Part shown: one piece after another, positions 50,819 to 59,412 of the stretch
Position numbering within the stretch: the first letter of the stretch is position 1
How the letters are laid out: every line of letters begins with the position of its first letter
Assembly: GCF_003026365.1 (NCBI RefSeq)
Contig: NZ_PYOM01000001.1
Location: forward strand, 124,001-188,000
Direction of reading: 5' to 3'
Length of the DNA stretch: 64,000 nucleotides
From: Photobacterium angustum
GTDB lineage: Bacteria; Pseudomonadota; Gammaproteobacteria; Enterobacterales; Vibrionaceae
Notes under the pieces: model-generated
Told to the model about the DNA's origin: nothing
Database searches by the model: none
The model's input: only the letters and a program-made list of their open reading frames with translations
Position numbers and translations under genes: made by a program

Positions 50819-50844
50819 GGTCCTTCATTCATAAGGTAATTTCA

Positions 50845-52269
50845 ATGACGGTTAAAACTCGTTTTGCACCAAGTCCAACTGGCTTTTTGCACGTAGGCGG
50901 TGCTCGTACTGCACTTTACTCATGGTTATACGCTAAACATATGGGCGGCGAGTTTGTACTTCGTATTGAAGATACGGATCTAGAGCGTTCAACTCAAGAA
51001 GCTATCGACGCGATTATGGAAGGTATGGAGTGGTTAGAGCTTAACTGGGATGAAGGTCCTTACTACCAAACTAAGCGTTTTGATCGTTACAACGAAGTGG
51101 TTGATCAACTGTTAGCAGAAGACAAAGCGTACAAGTGTTACTGCCCGAAAGAGCTTCTTGACGAAATTCGTGAAGAGCAAATGGCGGCTGGCATTAAACC
51201 TCGCTACGATGCAAACAACCCTAAAATTGTTGCAGCTAATGCCGCAGCAACAGAAGATTCACCATTCTGTATTCGCTTCCGTAACCCTAAAGAAGGAACG
51301 GTAGTTTTTGATGATAAAATCCGTGGTCACATCGAAATTGCGAACAGTGAGCTTGATGATCTTATCATTCGTCGTACAGATGGTAGCCCAACGTATAATT
51401 TCTGTGTGGTTATCGATGACTGGGATATGGGAATTACTCAAGTTGTTCGCGGTGAAGACCACATTAACAATACGCCTCGTCAAATTAATATCTATAAAGC
51501 ACTAGGTGCACCAGTACCTGAGTTTGCACATTGTGCAATGATTCTAGGTGATGATGGCGCGAAATTATCTAAGCGTCATGGCGCTGTAGGTGTAATGCAA
51601 TACCGTGATGATGGTTACCTGCCACAAGCACTACTGAACTACTTAGTTCGTCTAGGTTGGTCTCATGGTGATCAAGAGATTTTCTCACTACAAGAGATGA
51701 TTGATCTATTTAGCCTAGAGTCAGTAAGTAAGTCAGCATCTGCATTTAATACTGACAAGCTATTATGGCTAAACAACCATTACATCAAAACAGCTGAGCC
51801 TGAATATGTTGCTAAGTACCTACAATGGCACTTAGATCAGAAAGAAATTTCTATTGAAAATGGTCCAGCTATTACAGATGTGATCACGCTAGTGGGTGAG
51901 CGTTGTAATACATTGATCGAACTTGCAGAACAATCTCGTTACTTCTACCAAGACTTTAGCGAATTTGAAGCTAGTGCGGCGAAAAAACACTTACGTCCTG
52001 TTGCTAAAGAAGCGTTAGCGCTTGCACTTGCTAAAGTTGAAGCACTTGATGAATGGACAACAGAAAATCTTCATGCCGTTATTGCACAAGTGTGTGAAGA
52101 ACTTGAGCTAGGTATGGGTAAAGTGGGTATGCCTCTACGTGTAGCTGTTACAGGTCAAGGTCAGTCACCTTCTGTTGATGCTGTTATGCAGCTTATTGGT
52201 AAAGAGCGTGTTGTAGCTCGTATCAAAATGGCATTAGCATTTATTGCAGAGCGTGAAGCAAACGCATAA
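50845..52269 (+). CDS. gltX: glutamyl-tRNA synthetase
   Basis: Class I aminoacyl-tRNA synthetase. The 474 residues have the HIGH-type motif [18 protein letters not shown] and the KMSKS-type motif [32 protein letters not shown] is conserved. I start at ATG 50845 ([11 protein letters not shown]) with AAGGT upstream rather than at 50815. It is transcribed alone; a tRNA gene lies 800 bases downstream but does not belong to it. Confidence 0.96.
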   Translation: MTVKTRFAPSPTGFLHVGGARTALYSWLYAKHMGGEFVLRIEDTDLERSTQEAIDAIMEGMEWLELNWDEGPYYQTKRFDRYNEVVDQLLAEDKAYKCYCPKELLDEIREEQMAAGIKPRYDANNPKIVAANAAATEDSPFCIRFRNPKEGTVVFDDKIRGHIEIANSELDDLIIRRTDGSPTYNFCVVIDDWDMGITQVVRGEDHINNTPRQINIYKALGAPVPEFAHCAMILGDDGAKLSKRHGAVGVMQYRDDGYLPQALLNYLVRLGWSHGDQEIFSLQEMIDLFSLESVSKSASAFNTDKLLWLNNHYIKTAEPEYVAKYLQWHLDQKEISIENGPAITDVITLVGERCNTLIELAEQSRYFYQDFSEFEASAAKKHLRPVAKEALALALAKVEALDEWTTENLHAVIAQVCEELELGMGKVGMPLRVAVTGQGQSPSVDAVMQLIGKERVVARIKMALAFIAEREANA

Positions 52270-52291
52270 GCTTGTTAAACATTAAATAAAG

Positions 52292-52318
52292 AACGGAGCA
52301 TTAATGCTCCGTTTTTTA
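52292..52318. terminator. bidirectional terminator between gltX and a convergent gene
   Basis: AACGGAGCATT joined to its exact complement AATGCTCCGTT, a 22-base palindrome, then six T residues. Confidence 0.87.
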
Positions 52319-52328
52319 TATCTGATAA

Positions 52329-52865
52329 TTAGAATCTTGCGTTCACAATTGGGAAAACAGGAAGATCTTTACTGACGAAAGTACCCGAACGGTCGAAGTT
52401 GATTAAACCTATTTGAATTCCTTTATTGATATGATTTGTTGCGTTCATAAAGCCTAATTGAAGTCCATTTAAACTACCTGCATAATTAAAGAGTCCCAAT
52501 TGCGCTCCTGTAAAATTACTTGCTGTGTAGTTTACTAGGCCGACATCAGCCCCTTTTGCTGTTCCGCCATTAAAGTTTGCTAAACCTAATTCAAATCCTT
52601 TCATACTTGTACGGGTGCGGTTTGCACCATAGAACAAACCAAGGTTAATACCTGTAAAGTTGTCAATATCAGAAAGACCAAGAACGGAAAAATTTAACCC
52701 TTTCACATTGTGGCTTCGACCATAAAGTGCACTTACTCGAACACCTGATACATCACCAGCTGGCAAGTTAATTGTTGGAATAGAAAGTTGTACTGGAGTA
52801 TCAGCGTAAACGGATGGAGCACAAATTGCTGTTGCGAGTAAAAGAGAGGTCAGTTTAAGCTTCAT
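52329..52865 (-). CDS. exported repeat protein, paralogue 1
   Basis: A 178-residue precursor with a 21-residue signal peptide (cut after VYA). The mature part is made of repeats of the type GxNxGLxxxxN (SDIDNFTGINLGLFYGANRTR, GFELGLANFNGGTAKGADVG, GAQLGLFNYAGSLNGLQLG), resembling LA_2272-type surface repeats, and ends in PVFPIVNARF with a terminal phenylalanine typical of outer membrane barrels. A close paralogue lies at 53246 on the same strand, beyond tRNA-Ala. Function unknown; cell-surface beta structure is likely. Confidence 0.75.
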   Translation of the reverse strand: MKLKLTSLLLATAICAPSVYADTPVQLSIPTINLPAGDVSGVRVSALYGRSHNVKGLNFSVLGLSDIDNFTGINLGLFYGANRTRTSMKGFELGLANFNGGTAKGADVGLVNYTASNFTGAQLGLFNYAGSLNGLQLGFMNATNHINKGIQIGLINFDRSGTFVSKDLPVFPIVNARF

Positions 52866-53026
52866 GAAAATAATCCTTAAGGTTAGTCGTTACCATTAAA
52901 GATATTTAAGCGCACTTTATTACAAGAGGTGTCAATGATAAGTAAATGATATAGGACGTGATTCTTTATGGTTGTTAGGTTATATTTGAGTTAATTCACA
53001 AATATAATTATATCTTTGTAGTTATG

Positions 53027-53055
53027 TTGACACTGATGTAGTGAGATTTTATTGT
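53027..53055 (+). promoter_or_regulatory. promoter of tRNA-Ala
   Basis: TTGACA at 53027-53032 and TATTGT at 53050-53055, spaced 17 bases, about 12 bases before the mature tRNA 5' end. Confidence 0.75.
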
Positions 53056-53066
53056 ATTCTTGCCTT

Positions 53067-53142
53067 GGGGCTATAGCTCAGCTGGGAGAGCGCTTCGCTG
53101 GCAGCGAAGAGGTCAGCGGTTCGATCCCGCTTAGCTCCACCA
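53067..53142 (+). tRNA. tRNA-Ala (anticodon GGC)
   Basis: A complete 76-base tRNA with encoded CCA. The acceptor arms GGGGCTA and TAGCTCC pair, the T arm has GGTTCGATCCC, and the seven-base anticodon loop CTGGCAG reads GGC (alanine). It is a single gene, not in an rRNA operon, with its own promoter and terminator. Confidence 0.96.
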
Positions 53143-53148
53143 AATTTT

Positions 53149-53175
53149 AAACCTCGCCTTGTGCGAGGTTTTTTT
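53149..53175 (+). terminator. terminator of tRNA-Ala
   Basis: AAACCTCGC / GCGAGGTTT, five-base loop, then T residues, seven bases after the CCA end. Confidence 0.9.
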
Positions 53176-53195
53176 ATAGCTAAATTTATTCATTT

Positions 53196-53226
53196 AAAAG
53201 AAAGCCTCGCACAATGGCGAGGCTCT
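53196..53226 (-). terminator. terminator of exported repeat protein paralogue 2
   Basis: On the minus strand AGCCTCGC pairs with GCGAGGCT (six-base loop), followed by TTTCTTTT. Confidence 0.8.
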
Positions 53227-53245
53227 TTATAGTTTTAGCGAAATC

Positions 53246-53785
53246 TTAGAATCGCGCATTTACAATAGGGAATACAGGTAGGCTCTTACTGACGAAAGTA
53301 CCAGACTTATCATAGTTAATAAGGCCGATCTGAATACCTTTATTAATATGATCGGTTGCGTTAACTAAGCCAAACTGTAGACCATTTAGTGTTCCTGCGT
53401 AGTTAAACGTACCGAACTGTGCACCTGTAAAGTTGCCTGCAGTATAGTTTACAGCACCAAAATCAGCACCTTTAGCATTACCGTCATTCCAGTTCGCAAG
53501 ACCAAATTCAAGACCCGTCATCATCGAACGAGTACGGTTCACACCAAATGCTAGGCCAAAGTTTAGACCTTTGAATGTATCAATATCTGAAAGACCTAAT
53601 AATGAGAAGTTTACACCTGTTACGGAAGCGGTATGCCCATATAAAGCATTTAAGCGAACACCTGTAACGTTACCTGCTGGTAGGTTTACGGCAGGTACTG
53701 AAAGCTGAACCGGTGTATTAGCCATAGCTGCTGCAGGGGCAAGAAGAGCGGCAGATACAATAAGAGATGCTAATTTCATTTTCAT
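53246..53785 (-). CDS. exported repeat protein, paralogue 2
   Basis: A 179-residue precursor, clearly homologous to the protein at 52329 (identical C-terminal PVFPIVNARF, same repeat spacing). Signal peptide ends after AMA. The mature chain has repeats such as GVNFSLLGLSDIDTFKGLNFG and HINKGIQIGLINYDKSGTFV. The two paralogues form a tandem duplication with tRNA-Ala in between in opposite orientation. Likely a surface or outer membrane protein of unknown role. Confidence 0.75.
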   Translation of the reverse strand: MKMKLASLIVSAALLAPAAAMANTPVQLSVPAVNLPAGNVTGVRLNALYGHTASVTGVNFSLLGLSDIDTFKGLNFGLAFGVNRTRSMMTGLEFGLANWNDGNAKGADFGAVNYTAGNFTGAQFGTFNYAGTLNGLQFGLVNATDHINKGIQIGLINYDKSGTFVSKSLPVFPIVNARF

Positions 53786-54110
53786 AATAATGTCCTAAAC
53801 AAACACATAACATGAGAGTTATGAAGTGCAGGCAGTATAAACACAAAGCAATAAAAAACAATGTTCAAATATTGTAACGTTATGTTTCAAATATTAAGTT
53901 AAATAAATCTATTTTATTGATTTAAAACAGTAAAATTACTTTTGTGTGATGATTTTTGTGGCTGCTTATTAGCTAGAGAAATAAGGTTAATAACAACTGA
54001 TAAAGCACATTAATTAAAGAATAGCTGTTAATAATATTAAATTATGCGATATGAAGTTATCAATACAGAATCTATATTGTATTGTTACGACACTAAATTG
54101 TGTGGAAATG
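53786..54110. other. A+T-rich region between paralogue 2 and tRNA-Arg
   Basis: About 325 bases, upstream of the minus-strand repeat protein and thus holding its promoter. I see no gene, repeat or recognisable operator. Confidence 0.45.
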
Positions 54111-54140
54111 AAAAAGCTTAGCAATAAAAAACTGCTAAGC
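54111..54140 (-). terminator. terminator of tRNA-Arg
   Basis: On the minus strand GCTTAGCA pairs with TGCTAAGC (nine-base loop), followed by TTTTT; it is 12 bases past the CCA end. Confidence 0.85.
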
Positions 54141-54152
54141 CTTTGAAAAATA

Positions 54153-54229
54153 TGGCGCTCCCTACTGGAGTCGAACCAGTGGCCTTCCCCTTAGGAGGGG
54201 GACGCTCTATCCATCTGAGCTAAGGAAGC
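54153..54229 (-). tRNA. tRNA-Arg (anticodon CCT)
   Basis: A 77-base tRNA with encoded CCA. The acceptor arms GCTTCCT and AGGGAGC pair, D loop TCAGATGGATAGAG and T arm CTGGTTCGACTCCAG are standard, and the anticodon loop CTCCTAA gives CCT, reading AGG. Possible -10 TATAAT is at 54238-54243 (minus). Confidence 0.95.
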
Positions 54230-54275
54230 ATTTGAGTATTATACGGTATATTTTTAAAAATATAAGGGAATACTC

Positions 54276-55412
54276 TTAACGTCGTGTCTGCTTGGTTAGT
54301 AAATCACCAGGTTGAATGCTTGCTGCTAATTCTGGTTGATTAACAATAAGTTCTGCTGACTTTTCATAAACGCGATCAACGGTTAAGCTAATTTTTGTAT
54401 TAACCATTCGATTCCGCGGTATACCTTTTTGATCAATAAACCCTGCGCTATGCCAAAGTTTTAATTTATCACCTTGTTTCACACCATGAACACGACCAAC
54501 GTTCATTTGCGCGACATTATTATGGATGTTGATGACTTCTGGGAGGCTTGCTCGGCAAGAGAGCGCACTTTCAATATCGAGCATCATATTTTGACTGATC
54601 CGTTGAATGCTCTGTCCATAAGGTGAAACCCAAAAACGTGCTGATTTGGTATCTACATGGCTTGAGCGAGAGAAAGGCCATAAACCAATTTCACGGTAGC
54701 TATTTTGGTAGATGATCTCGCCTGTTTTACCGTCCATTATTTCCAGTGAAACCGCAAACTGGCGATTGACTTGATCTTTTTTTCTCGATTTTTCATCAAG
54801 TGTGGCGGTCAGATCTGTTATTTCACCACCAATTAAATATTGCGCATCGTGATCCTCAGCCAGCATAGTCATTGCTGATGCTTGGGTTGCACTGAAAGGG
54901 ACGGTTGTTTTACCAGTAACAATAAAGCTTTGTGAACGTTTTTGAATTTGCTTTCCGAGCATTGAAGCGAAATCAGTGCCTATTTTATAAACGCTACCCA
55001 TGGCAGCTTGTTGTGGCTCAGCAATTGAAAAACTGCCTAATAGAATGCCTTTTTTATACTGGGTCTTGTGGCAACTTTTTGCCGATGGGTAAATATCGAC
55101 ACGGCTGGTGACATACATTTTGCCGCCTGCTTTTTTTTGTTCAAGAACCGTTACGTTACGGATTTCATTACCACTAAAACGGTATTGCTGTTTAGGCTCT
55201 GCAAAATAAGGTTTTAATGACGGCAGTGTTGCGATTTCACCGCCCGCATGCTTCATCGCTTGATATACCGCATCTTCTAGTGCATTAACACGTGCTGTTT
55301 CTTCACTTTCTAAAATGACCGCTTCACCTGTTACCTCAACCCATTGGGCTGAGCTATAACATGAAAAAAACAAACAAAGTGCACTTAAGCTGCGTAAAAA
55401 ATTTTTATTCAT
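54276..55412 (-). CDS. flgT: flagellar protein FlgT (H-ring)
   Basis: Periplasmic component of the Vibrio-specific H ring around the flagellar basal body, needed for stator assembly. The 378-residue precursor has a signal peptide cut before QWVEVTGEA; three domains follow as in V. alginolyticus FlgT, with MNVGRVHGVKQGDKLKLWH in the C-terminal domain. It is divergent from flgO, the usual arrangement in Vibrio. Confidence 0.93.
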   Translation of the reverse strand: MNKNFLRSLSALCLFFSCYSSAQWVEVTGEAVILESEETARVNALEDAVYQAMKHAGGEIATLPSLKPYFAEPKQQYRFSGNEIRNVTVLEQKKAGGKMYVTSRVDIYPSAKSCHKTQYKKGILLGSFSIAEPQQAAMGSVYKIGTDFASMLGKQIQKRSQSFIVTGKTTVPFSATQASAMTMLAEDHDAQYLIGGEITDLTATLDEKSRKKDQVNRQFAVSLEIMDGKTGEIIYQNSYREIGLWPFSRSSHVDTKSARFWVSPYGQSIQRISQNMMLDIESALSCRASLPEVINIHNNVAQMNVGRVHGVKQGDKLKLWHSAGFIDQKGIPRNRMVNTKISLTVDRVYEKSAELIVNQPELAASIQPGDLLTKQTRR

Positions 55413-55556
55413 AAAAGCCCATTTAGGTATGTTTTTTGCTTTTTAATTGTTCGATGAAAAAGTGAATGCAAAGAGTGTTCCCAATTAGGCTCTTGTATTA
55501 AAGAATTTAAATGTTCATACGATATAAAGAAAACAATATTTGAGGGCGGGTAAGTA

Positions 55557-56192
55557 ATGAATAAGTGGATTGTAATTGTGTTGTCGTTAGCGATGACTGC
55601 TTGTGCCTCACCTCCTGTTTATAACGGTAAAGAGAAATACTCATCAGGCGCCTATTCTTTATCAGACACGCCAAGGCATACCGTTGATTATTTTATTGAA
55701 GGATTAGCGAATCAATTGGTAACGTCGAACCAATATTTAACGGCGAGTACGCCATTAGCAGTCACCTCGTTTGTTGATTTACAAGATATGACAGAAACCA
55801 ACTGGCTAGGTAATGTGGTGAGTGAAAACTTCATGTACCAAATGCAGCAACGTGGTTTTACGGTGGTTGATTACAAGTCAACAGGGGTCATTAAAGTGAC
55901 CCGTAGTGGCGATTTTAGTATTAGTCGCAACTGGAAAGAATTAGCGTCACAGCAGCCTGTTGATTACGTGCTAACAGGTACCATGTTGCGCCAAAGTGGT
56001 GGGGTTCTCATTAACGCACGAATTATTGGTATGCGTTCAAATGTCGTTATAGCTACCGCACAGGGTTTTCTTCCCGCTGAGCGTATTGGTCGAGATTTGG
56101 ATTTTATGAATAAAATTCAGTTACGAAATGGGGTCATTATGCGTACAGATGTGCGTAACCGTCCCGATAATAATGTAATTTTAAAGCCTTAA
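55557..56192 (+). CDS. flgO: flagellar outer-membrane lipoprotein FlgO
   Basis: Lipoprotein associated with the outer H ring. The 211 residues have lipobox MTAC (cysteine 16) and the FlgO core: DYFIEGLANQLVTSNQYL, TSFVDLQDMTETNWLGNVV, DYVLTGTMLRQSGGVLINARI. flgP follows ten bases later. The weak sigma-28-like sequence at 55499-55525 is not convincing. Confidence 0.92.
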   Translation: MNKWIVIVLSLAMTACASPPVYNGKEKYSSGAYSLSDTPRHTVDYFIEGLANQLVTSNQYLTASTPLAVTSFVDLQDMTETNWLGNVVSENFMYQMQQRGFTVVDYKSTGVIKVTRSGDFSISRNWKELASQQPVDYVLTGTMLRQSGGVLINARIIGMRSNVVIATAQGFLPAERIGRDLDFMNKIQLRNGVIMRTDVRNRPDNNVILKP

Positions 56193-56202
56193 GGAAGTAA
56201 CA

Positions 56203-56664
56203 ATGAAATATTATGTGGCTTTAGCTACTGCGATGTTATTACTGTCAGGTTGTACTAATACAACATCAAGCAGTTCAACGGTTCCGGGCCCAGACTTAAC
56301 CAAAAGTAAAGATGTGATCCAAGCCGTAGGGTATGCTTCAATTAGTGAGCAAAAAGGGCAAACAAAAGAAGAAAAAAGTATTCGTGCAATGCGCGCTTCT
56401 AAGTTAGATGCTTACCGCGAATTATCAGAGCAAATTTATGGTTTGCGTATTAGTGCTACAACATCGCTTGATGATCAGCAATTAGGATATGAAAGTACGG
56501 ATGGCGCAGTAGATGGTGTTATCCGTGGGGCAAAAGTTATTCGCAGTTATCCTGTCGGTGACAGTTATGTCACGGAAATGGAGCTAAATATTGGTTTGAT
56601 GGAACGAATGAAGCAACACGGTGAAGTGTTTCATGTACCAAATAAACAAGAAGTTATGTTTTAA
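56203..56664 (+). CDS. flgP: flagellar outer-membrane lipoprotein FlgP
   Basis: LPP20-family lipoprotein forming the outer-membrane-associated basal-body disk. The 153 residues have lipobox LLSGC and the LPP20 block RAMRASKLDAYRELSEQIYG. V. cholerae flgO and flgP mutants are non-motile or poorly motile. It is co-transcribed with flgO and convergent with flgN, whose stop lies three bases away. Confidence 0.92.
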   Translation: MKYYVALATAMLLLSGCTNTTSSSSTVPGPDLTKSKDVIQAVGYASISEQKGQTKEEKSIRAMRASKLDAYRELSEQIYGLRISATTSLDDQQLGYESTDGAVDGVIRGAKVIRSYPVGDSYVTEMELNIGLMERMKQHGEVFHVPNKQEVMF

Positions 56665-56667
56665 CGG

Positions 56668-57096
56668 TTACGCTTTTAGGTTGGTGCCTAATGAACGAAC
56701 ATTTTGTGCGATACCATCACAATTGTAGGTCATTTGGTGCCGTCCACGACTTTGCTGGAATAAATTATTTAGCTTATGAAAGCTGAGGTGAGCGCGCTGT
56801 AATACTTCGCCATTGATATCATTATACTGTTGGCATTCTTTAACTAGTTCTTGAATCGAATTCACTTGTGTTTGGTATTCGTCGATCTGTGTTAACTGGT
56901 CGCGCTCTTCATGGGAAGACAATAAATAGTCGTGTTGCTGGACTTTGTAGATCAGATCTAACTTCTCTTTGGCAATCTGTTCAATTTCTAATGCCTTACG
57001 GCGAGTAATTGCCACTCTTTCTTGTTTGAGAAGATCGATTAAAGACAATAAGGTGGTTTGTTGAATTTCAAGCAGTTGACCAAGTGTCTGTTTCAT
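56668..57096 (-). CDS. flgN: flagellar export chaperone FlgN
   Basis: Cytoplasmic chaperone for the hook-filament junction proteins FlgK and FlgL. The 142 residues are mainly heptad-rich helices (LGQLLEIQQTTLLSLIDLLKQERVAI) with the C-terminal NCDGIAQNVRSLGTNLKA. It lies 35 bases downstream of flgM, in the standard flgMN operon. Confidence 0.88.
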   Translation of the reverse strand: MKQTLGQLLEIQQTTLLSLIDLLKQERVAITRRKALEIEQIAKEKLDLIYKVQQHDYLLSSHEERDQLTQIDEYQTQVNSIQELVKECQQYNDINGEVLQRAHLSFHKLNNLFQQSRGRHQMTYNCDGIAQNVRSLGTNLKA

Positions 57097-57131
57097 TTCG
57101 CTGATCTCAATTCTAGTATGCAGATGTTATC

Positions 57132-57443
57132 TTAAAGCCCATTAAGCTCGTCTTCGAACTTTAACATATTTGATGCAAGTTTATCGGCATCAATAGTATA
57201 TGAGCCATTTGCAATCGCTTGTTTGATCTCTGCCACTTTTCCAGCATCAAAGCTTGGCTCTGTTGCCAATTGTTGATGAATTTGGCCCACAGCTTTACCT
57301 TGAGAGCTTAAAGATACTTCGTCATGCTGATCTTTAGCAATGTTTGACGTGGTAGTTTGCTCTTCCGTTGTGGTTGTTTTTTGTTGGCCAACACGTGTGG
57401 TATTTACAGGTTGTCCACCACGTAGGTGATCAATACTTGCCAT
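57132..57443 (-). CDS. flgM: anti-sigma-28 factor FlgM
   Basis: Binds and holds FliA (sigma-28) until the hook is complete, then is exported. The 103 residues have a disordered N terminus (IDHLRGGQPVNTTRVGQQK) and the C-terminal FliA-binding helices with VAEIKQAIANGSYTIDADKLASNML. A near-perfect sigma-28 promoter lies at 57478-57504, so FlgM is itself FliA-dependent. Confidence 0.93.
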   Translation of the reverse strand: MASIDHLRGGQPVNTTRVGQQKTTTTEEQTTTSNIAKDQHDEVSLSSQGKAVGQIHQQLATEPSFDAGKVAEIKQAIANGSYTIDADKLASNMLKFEDELNGL

Positions 57444-57477
57444 AATGTTTACCTTGATAATTAACTGTGATAACTAG

Positions 57478-57504
57478 TTATCGGCAAAGTGTGAACAGAC
57501 TTTA
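57478..57504 (-). promoter_or_regulatory. sigma-28 promoter of flgMN
   Basis: On the minus strand TAAAGTCT, 11 bases, GCCGATAA. The consensus is TAAAGTTT-N11-GCCGATAA, so one mismatch and ideal spacing, 35-60 bases before flgM. Confidence 0.9.
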
Positions 57505-57562
57505 GTAAATATTATGCAGATAAAATGATTTCTTTATCGTCATGCGAAATCGACTTTTCTGA

Positions 57563-58270
57563 CTAATACTTTACGGTTACTTCACCAACTGCGGTAATAA
57601 TAGCATCAATCATGCGTCTTGATGTTTTATTCTGAACTCGGATCTCTTCACCGATAGCCCCATCAGACAGTGCTTTACCTTCAGTTACTATATTTAGCCC
57701 GCCTGTTCCTGCACGGATAATAACTGTGTCGTTACGGCATACTAAACAAATATCACGGGCTTGGATCATTTCTCCTAATTTCACTGAACGCTTAACTTTT
57801 GATCCTATGATTTCATTAGGATCTTCAAAGCTATTGCCTCGTTGAAACCGACTTTCAACCATTTTAACGGAAAGTTTATCTCGAGTAATAACCATGCCTC
57901 GACCAAGAGCCACGCTAGCAACAACTTTAGGCAGTGTTAATTGTACATTTACAGGGACATAAAGCTGCCAGTTTTCGGTAGGACATTTAACAAGCACAGT
58001 AACATTACCACTTAAGTTTTGTTTGCCGGGTAGGCTGGCTTCTAGTGGTGCCGAACAAGTAGAAAAGCGAAGACGGTTATCAAGCTCTGCTGCTGTAACT
58101 TTTAATTCCCCTTTTTCTGGCAAGGTAACTTGCTGTTTTATTAGGTTTTCAGCGGCTATTTCCACGGAATCTAGCACGTTATAATCGGAAGCGAAGATAT
58201 TTGTACTAAAGAAAAATAGCAAAAGGCCGATAAAAATTGGCAAGAGTTTTTGATCTCTGTGGCTTGTCAC
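57563..58270 (-). CDS. flgA: flagellar P-ring chaperone FlgA
   Basis: Periplasmic chaperone that assists P-ring (FlgI) assembly. The 235-residue precursor starts with a signal peptide (about 27 residues) and has an SAF domain: VVASVALGRGMVITRDKLSVKMVESR, and the C-terminal AGTGGLNIVTEGKALSDGAIG and VRVQNKTS-like IRVQNKTSRR. It is divergent from cheV and upstream of flgMN. Confidence 0.93.
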   Translation of the reverse strand: MTSHRDQKLLPIFIGLLLFFFSTNIFASDYNVLDSVEIAAENLIKQQVTLPEKGELKVTAAELDNRLRFSTCSAPLEASLPGKQNLSGNVTVLVKCPTENWQLYVPVNVQLTLPKVVASVALGRGMVITRDKLSVKMVESRFQRGNSFEDPNEIIGSKVKRSVKLGEMIQARDICLVCRNDTVIIRAGTGGLNIVTEGKALSDGAIGEEIRVQNKTSRRMIDAIITAVGEVTVKY

Positions 58271-58301
58271 GGTAAATGCTCTTTGGTCATGATTAGAATT
58301 A

Positions 58302-58340
58302 CTATAACATTCGCAGTTATAGCTAGATATTCTAATATCT
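58302..58340. promoter_or_regulatory. two inverted repeats between flgA and cheV
   Basis: CTATAAC / GTTATAG (58302-58322) and AGATAT / ATATCT (58325-58340) lie side by side in the divergent promoter region. They may be operator sites or RNA hairpins; no known flagellar regulator is recognisable. Confidence 0.4.
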
Positions 58341-58420
58341 TGATTATTTATCAGATGTGATCGTGAGTGGATAAAGTGTGTTCGCGAGCGCGATTTATAA
58401 CACGACAGGGAGTTTATCCA

Positions 58421-59356
58421 ATGACAGGTATTTTAGATTCAGTTAACCAGCGGACACAATTAGTTGGGCAAAACCGATTAGAGCTGCTGACATTTCGTCT
58501 TAATCGACGTCAACGTTATGGTATTAACGTTTTTAAAGTTAAAGAAGTTCTGCAATGTCCACAATTAACATCAATGCCGAATTTACATCCATTGATTAAA
58601 GGTGTTGCTCATATTCGAGGACAAACCATTTCTGTTATTGATATGAGCTTAGCGACCGGCGGACGTCCAATCACCGATTTAACCAATTGCTTTATTATCA
58701 TTTCGGAATTTAATCGCTCTATTCAAGGCTTCCTTGTGTCTTCTGTTGAACGCATTATTAACATGAATTGGGAATCGATCCTTCCGCCTCCTCAAGGTGC
58801 TGGTCGAAGTAATTATTTGACTGCTGTGACAGAAATAGACGGTGAATTAGTTGAAATTTTAGATGTTGAAAAAATTCTCGATGAGATCTCACCAGTTAAT
58901 ACCAACATCACAGGAACCGTACTTGAAGAGTTAGTTGAAAATGGCCCTGCAGTGCGTCGCGTTCTTGTTGCTGATGATTCAACCGTTGCACGTAAGCAGG
59001 TACAACGAGCGATAGAATCGATTGGTTGTGAATGTGTACTCGTAAAAGATGGTAAAGAGGCCATTATTAAATTGCGTGAAATGGCCGCTCAAGGCTCTAT
59101 TTATGAGCAACTGTCGTTGATTATTTCTGATATTGAAATGCCAGAGATGGACGGGTACACATTAACTGCTGAAATAAGAAATGATCCTAAATTAAAAGAC
59201 TTACATGTTATTTTACATACATCATTAAGTGGTGTGTTTAACCAAGCCATGGTTGAACGTGTAGGAGCAAATGCTTTTATTCCTAAATTTAACCCAGACG
59301 AATTGGGTCGAGCTGTAAAAGGGGCAATGCCTGATAGCTCAATTGAATCGGCGTAA
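58421..59356 (+). CDS. cheV: chemotaxis coupling protein CheV
   Basis: CheW-like adaptor fused to a receiver domain. In 312 residues the CheW-like domain (about 15-160; RYGINVFKVKEVLQCP) is followed by a receiver (about 180-305) with acidic VLVADDSTVARKQ and phospho-acceptor aspartate in LIISDIEMPEMDGY. I start at ATG 58421 (MTGILDSVNQ) with AGGGAG upstream. cheR follows after 57 bases. Confidence 0.94.
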   Translation: MTGILDSVNQRTQLVGQNRLELLTFRLNRRQRYGINVFKVKEVLQCPQLTSMPNLHPLIKGVAHIRGQTISVIDMSLATGGRPITDLTNCFIIISEFNRSIQGFLVSSVERIINMNWESILPPPQGAGRSNYLTAVTEIDGELVEILDVEKILDEISPVNTNITGTVLEELVENGPAVRRVLVADDSTVARKQVQRAIESIGCECVLVKDGKEAIIKLREMAAQGSIYEQLSLIISDIEMPEMDGYTLTAEIRNDPKLKDLHVILHTSLSGVFNQAMVERVGANAFIPKFNPDELGRAVKGAMPDSSIESA

Positions 59357-59412
59357 CCGTTAAAAATTATTAAGCATTTAATGCCGAACGTACTGACAAA
59401 GAAGAGTTGTAA

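Noticed and set aside
55499..55525. TAAAGAAT-N11-TACGATAT as sigma-28 promoter of flgO
   Set aside because: Only 5 of 8 bases match in the -10 part; flgO of Vibrio is reported under FlrC/sigma-54 control, so this is probably chance.
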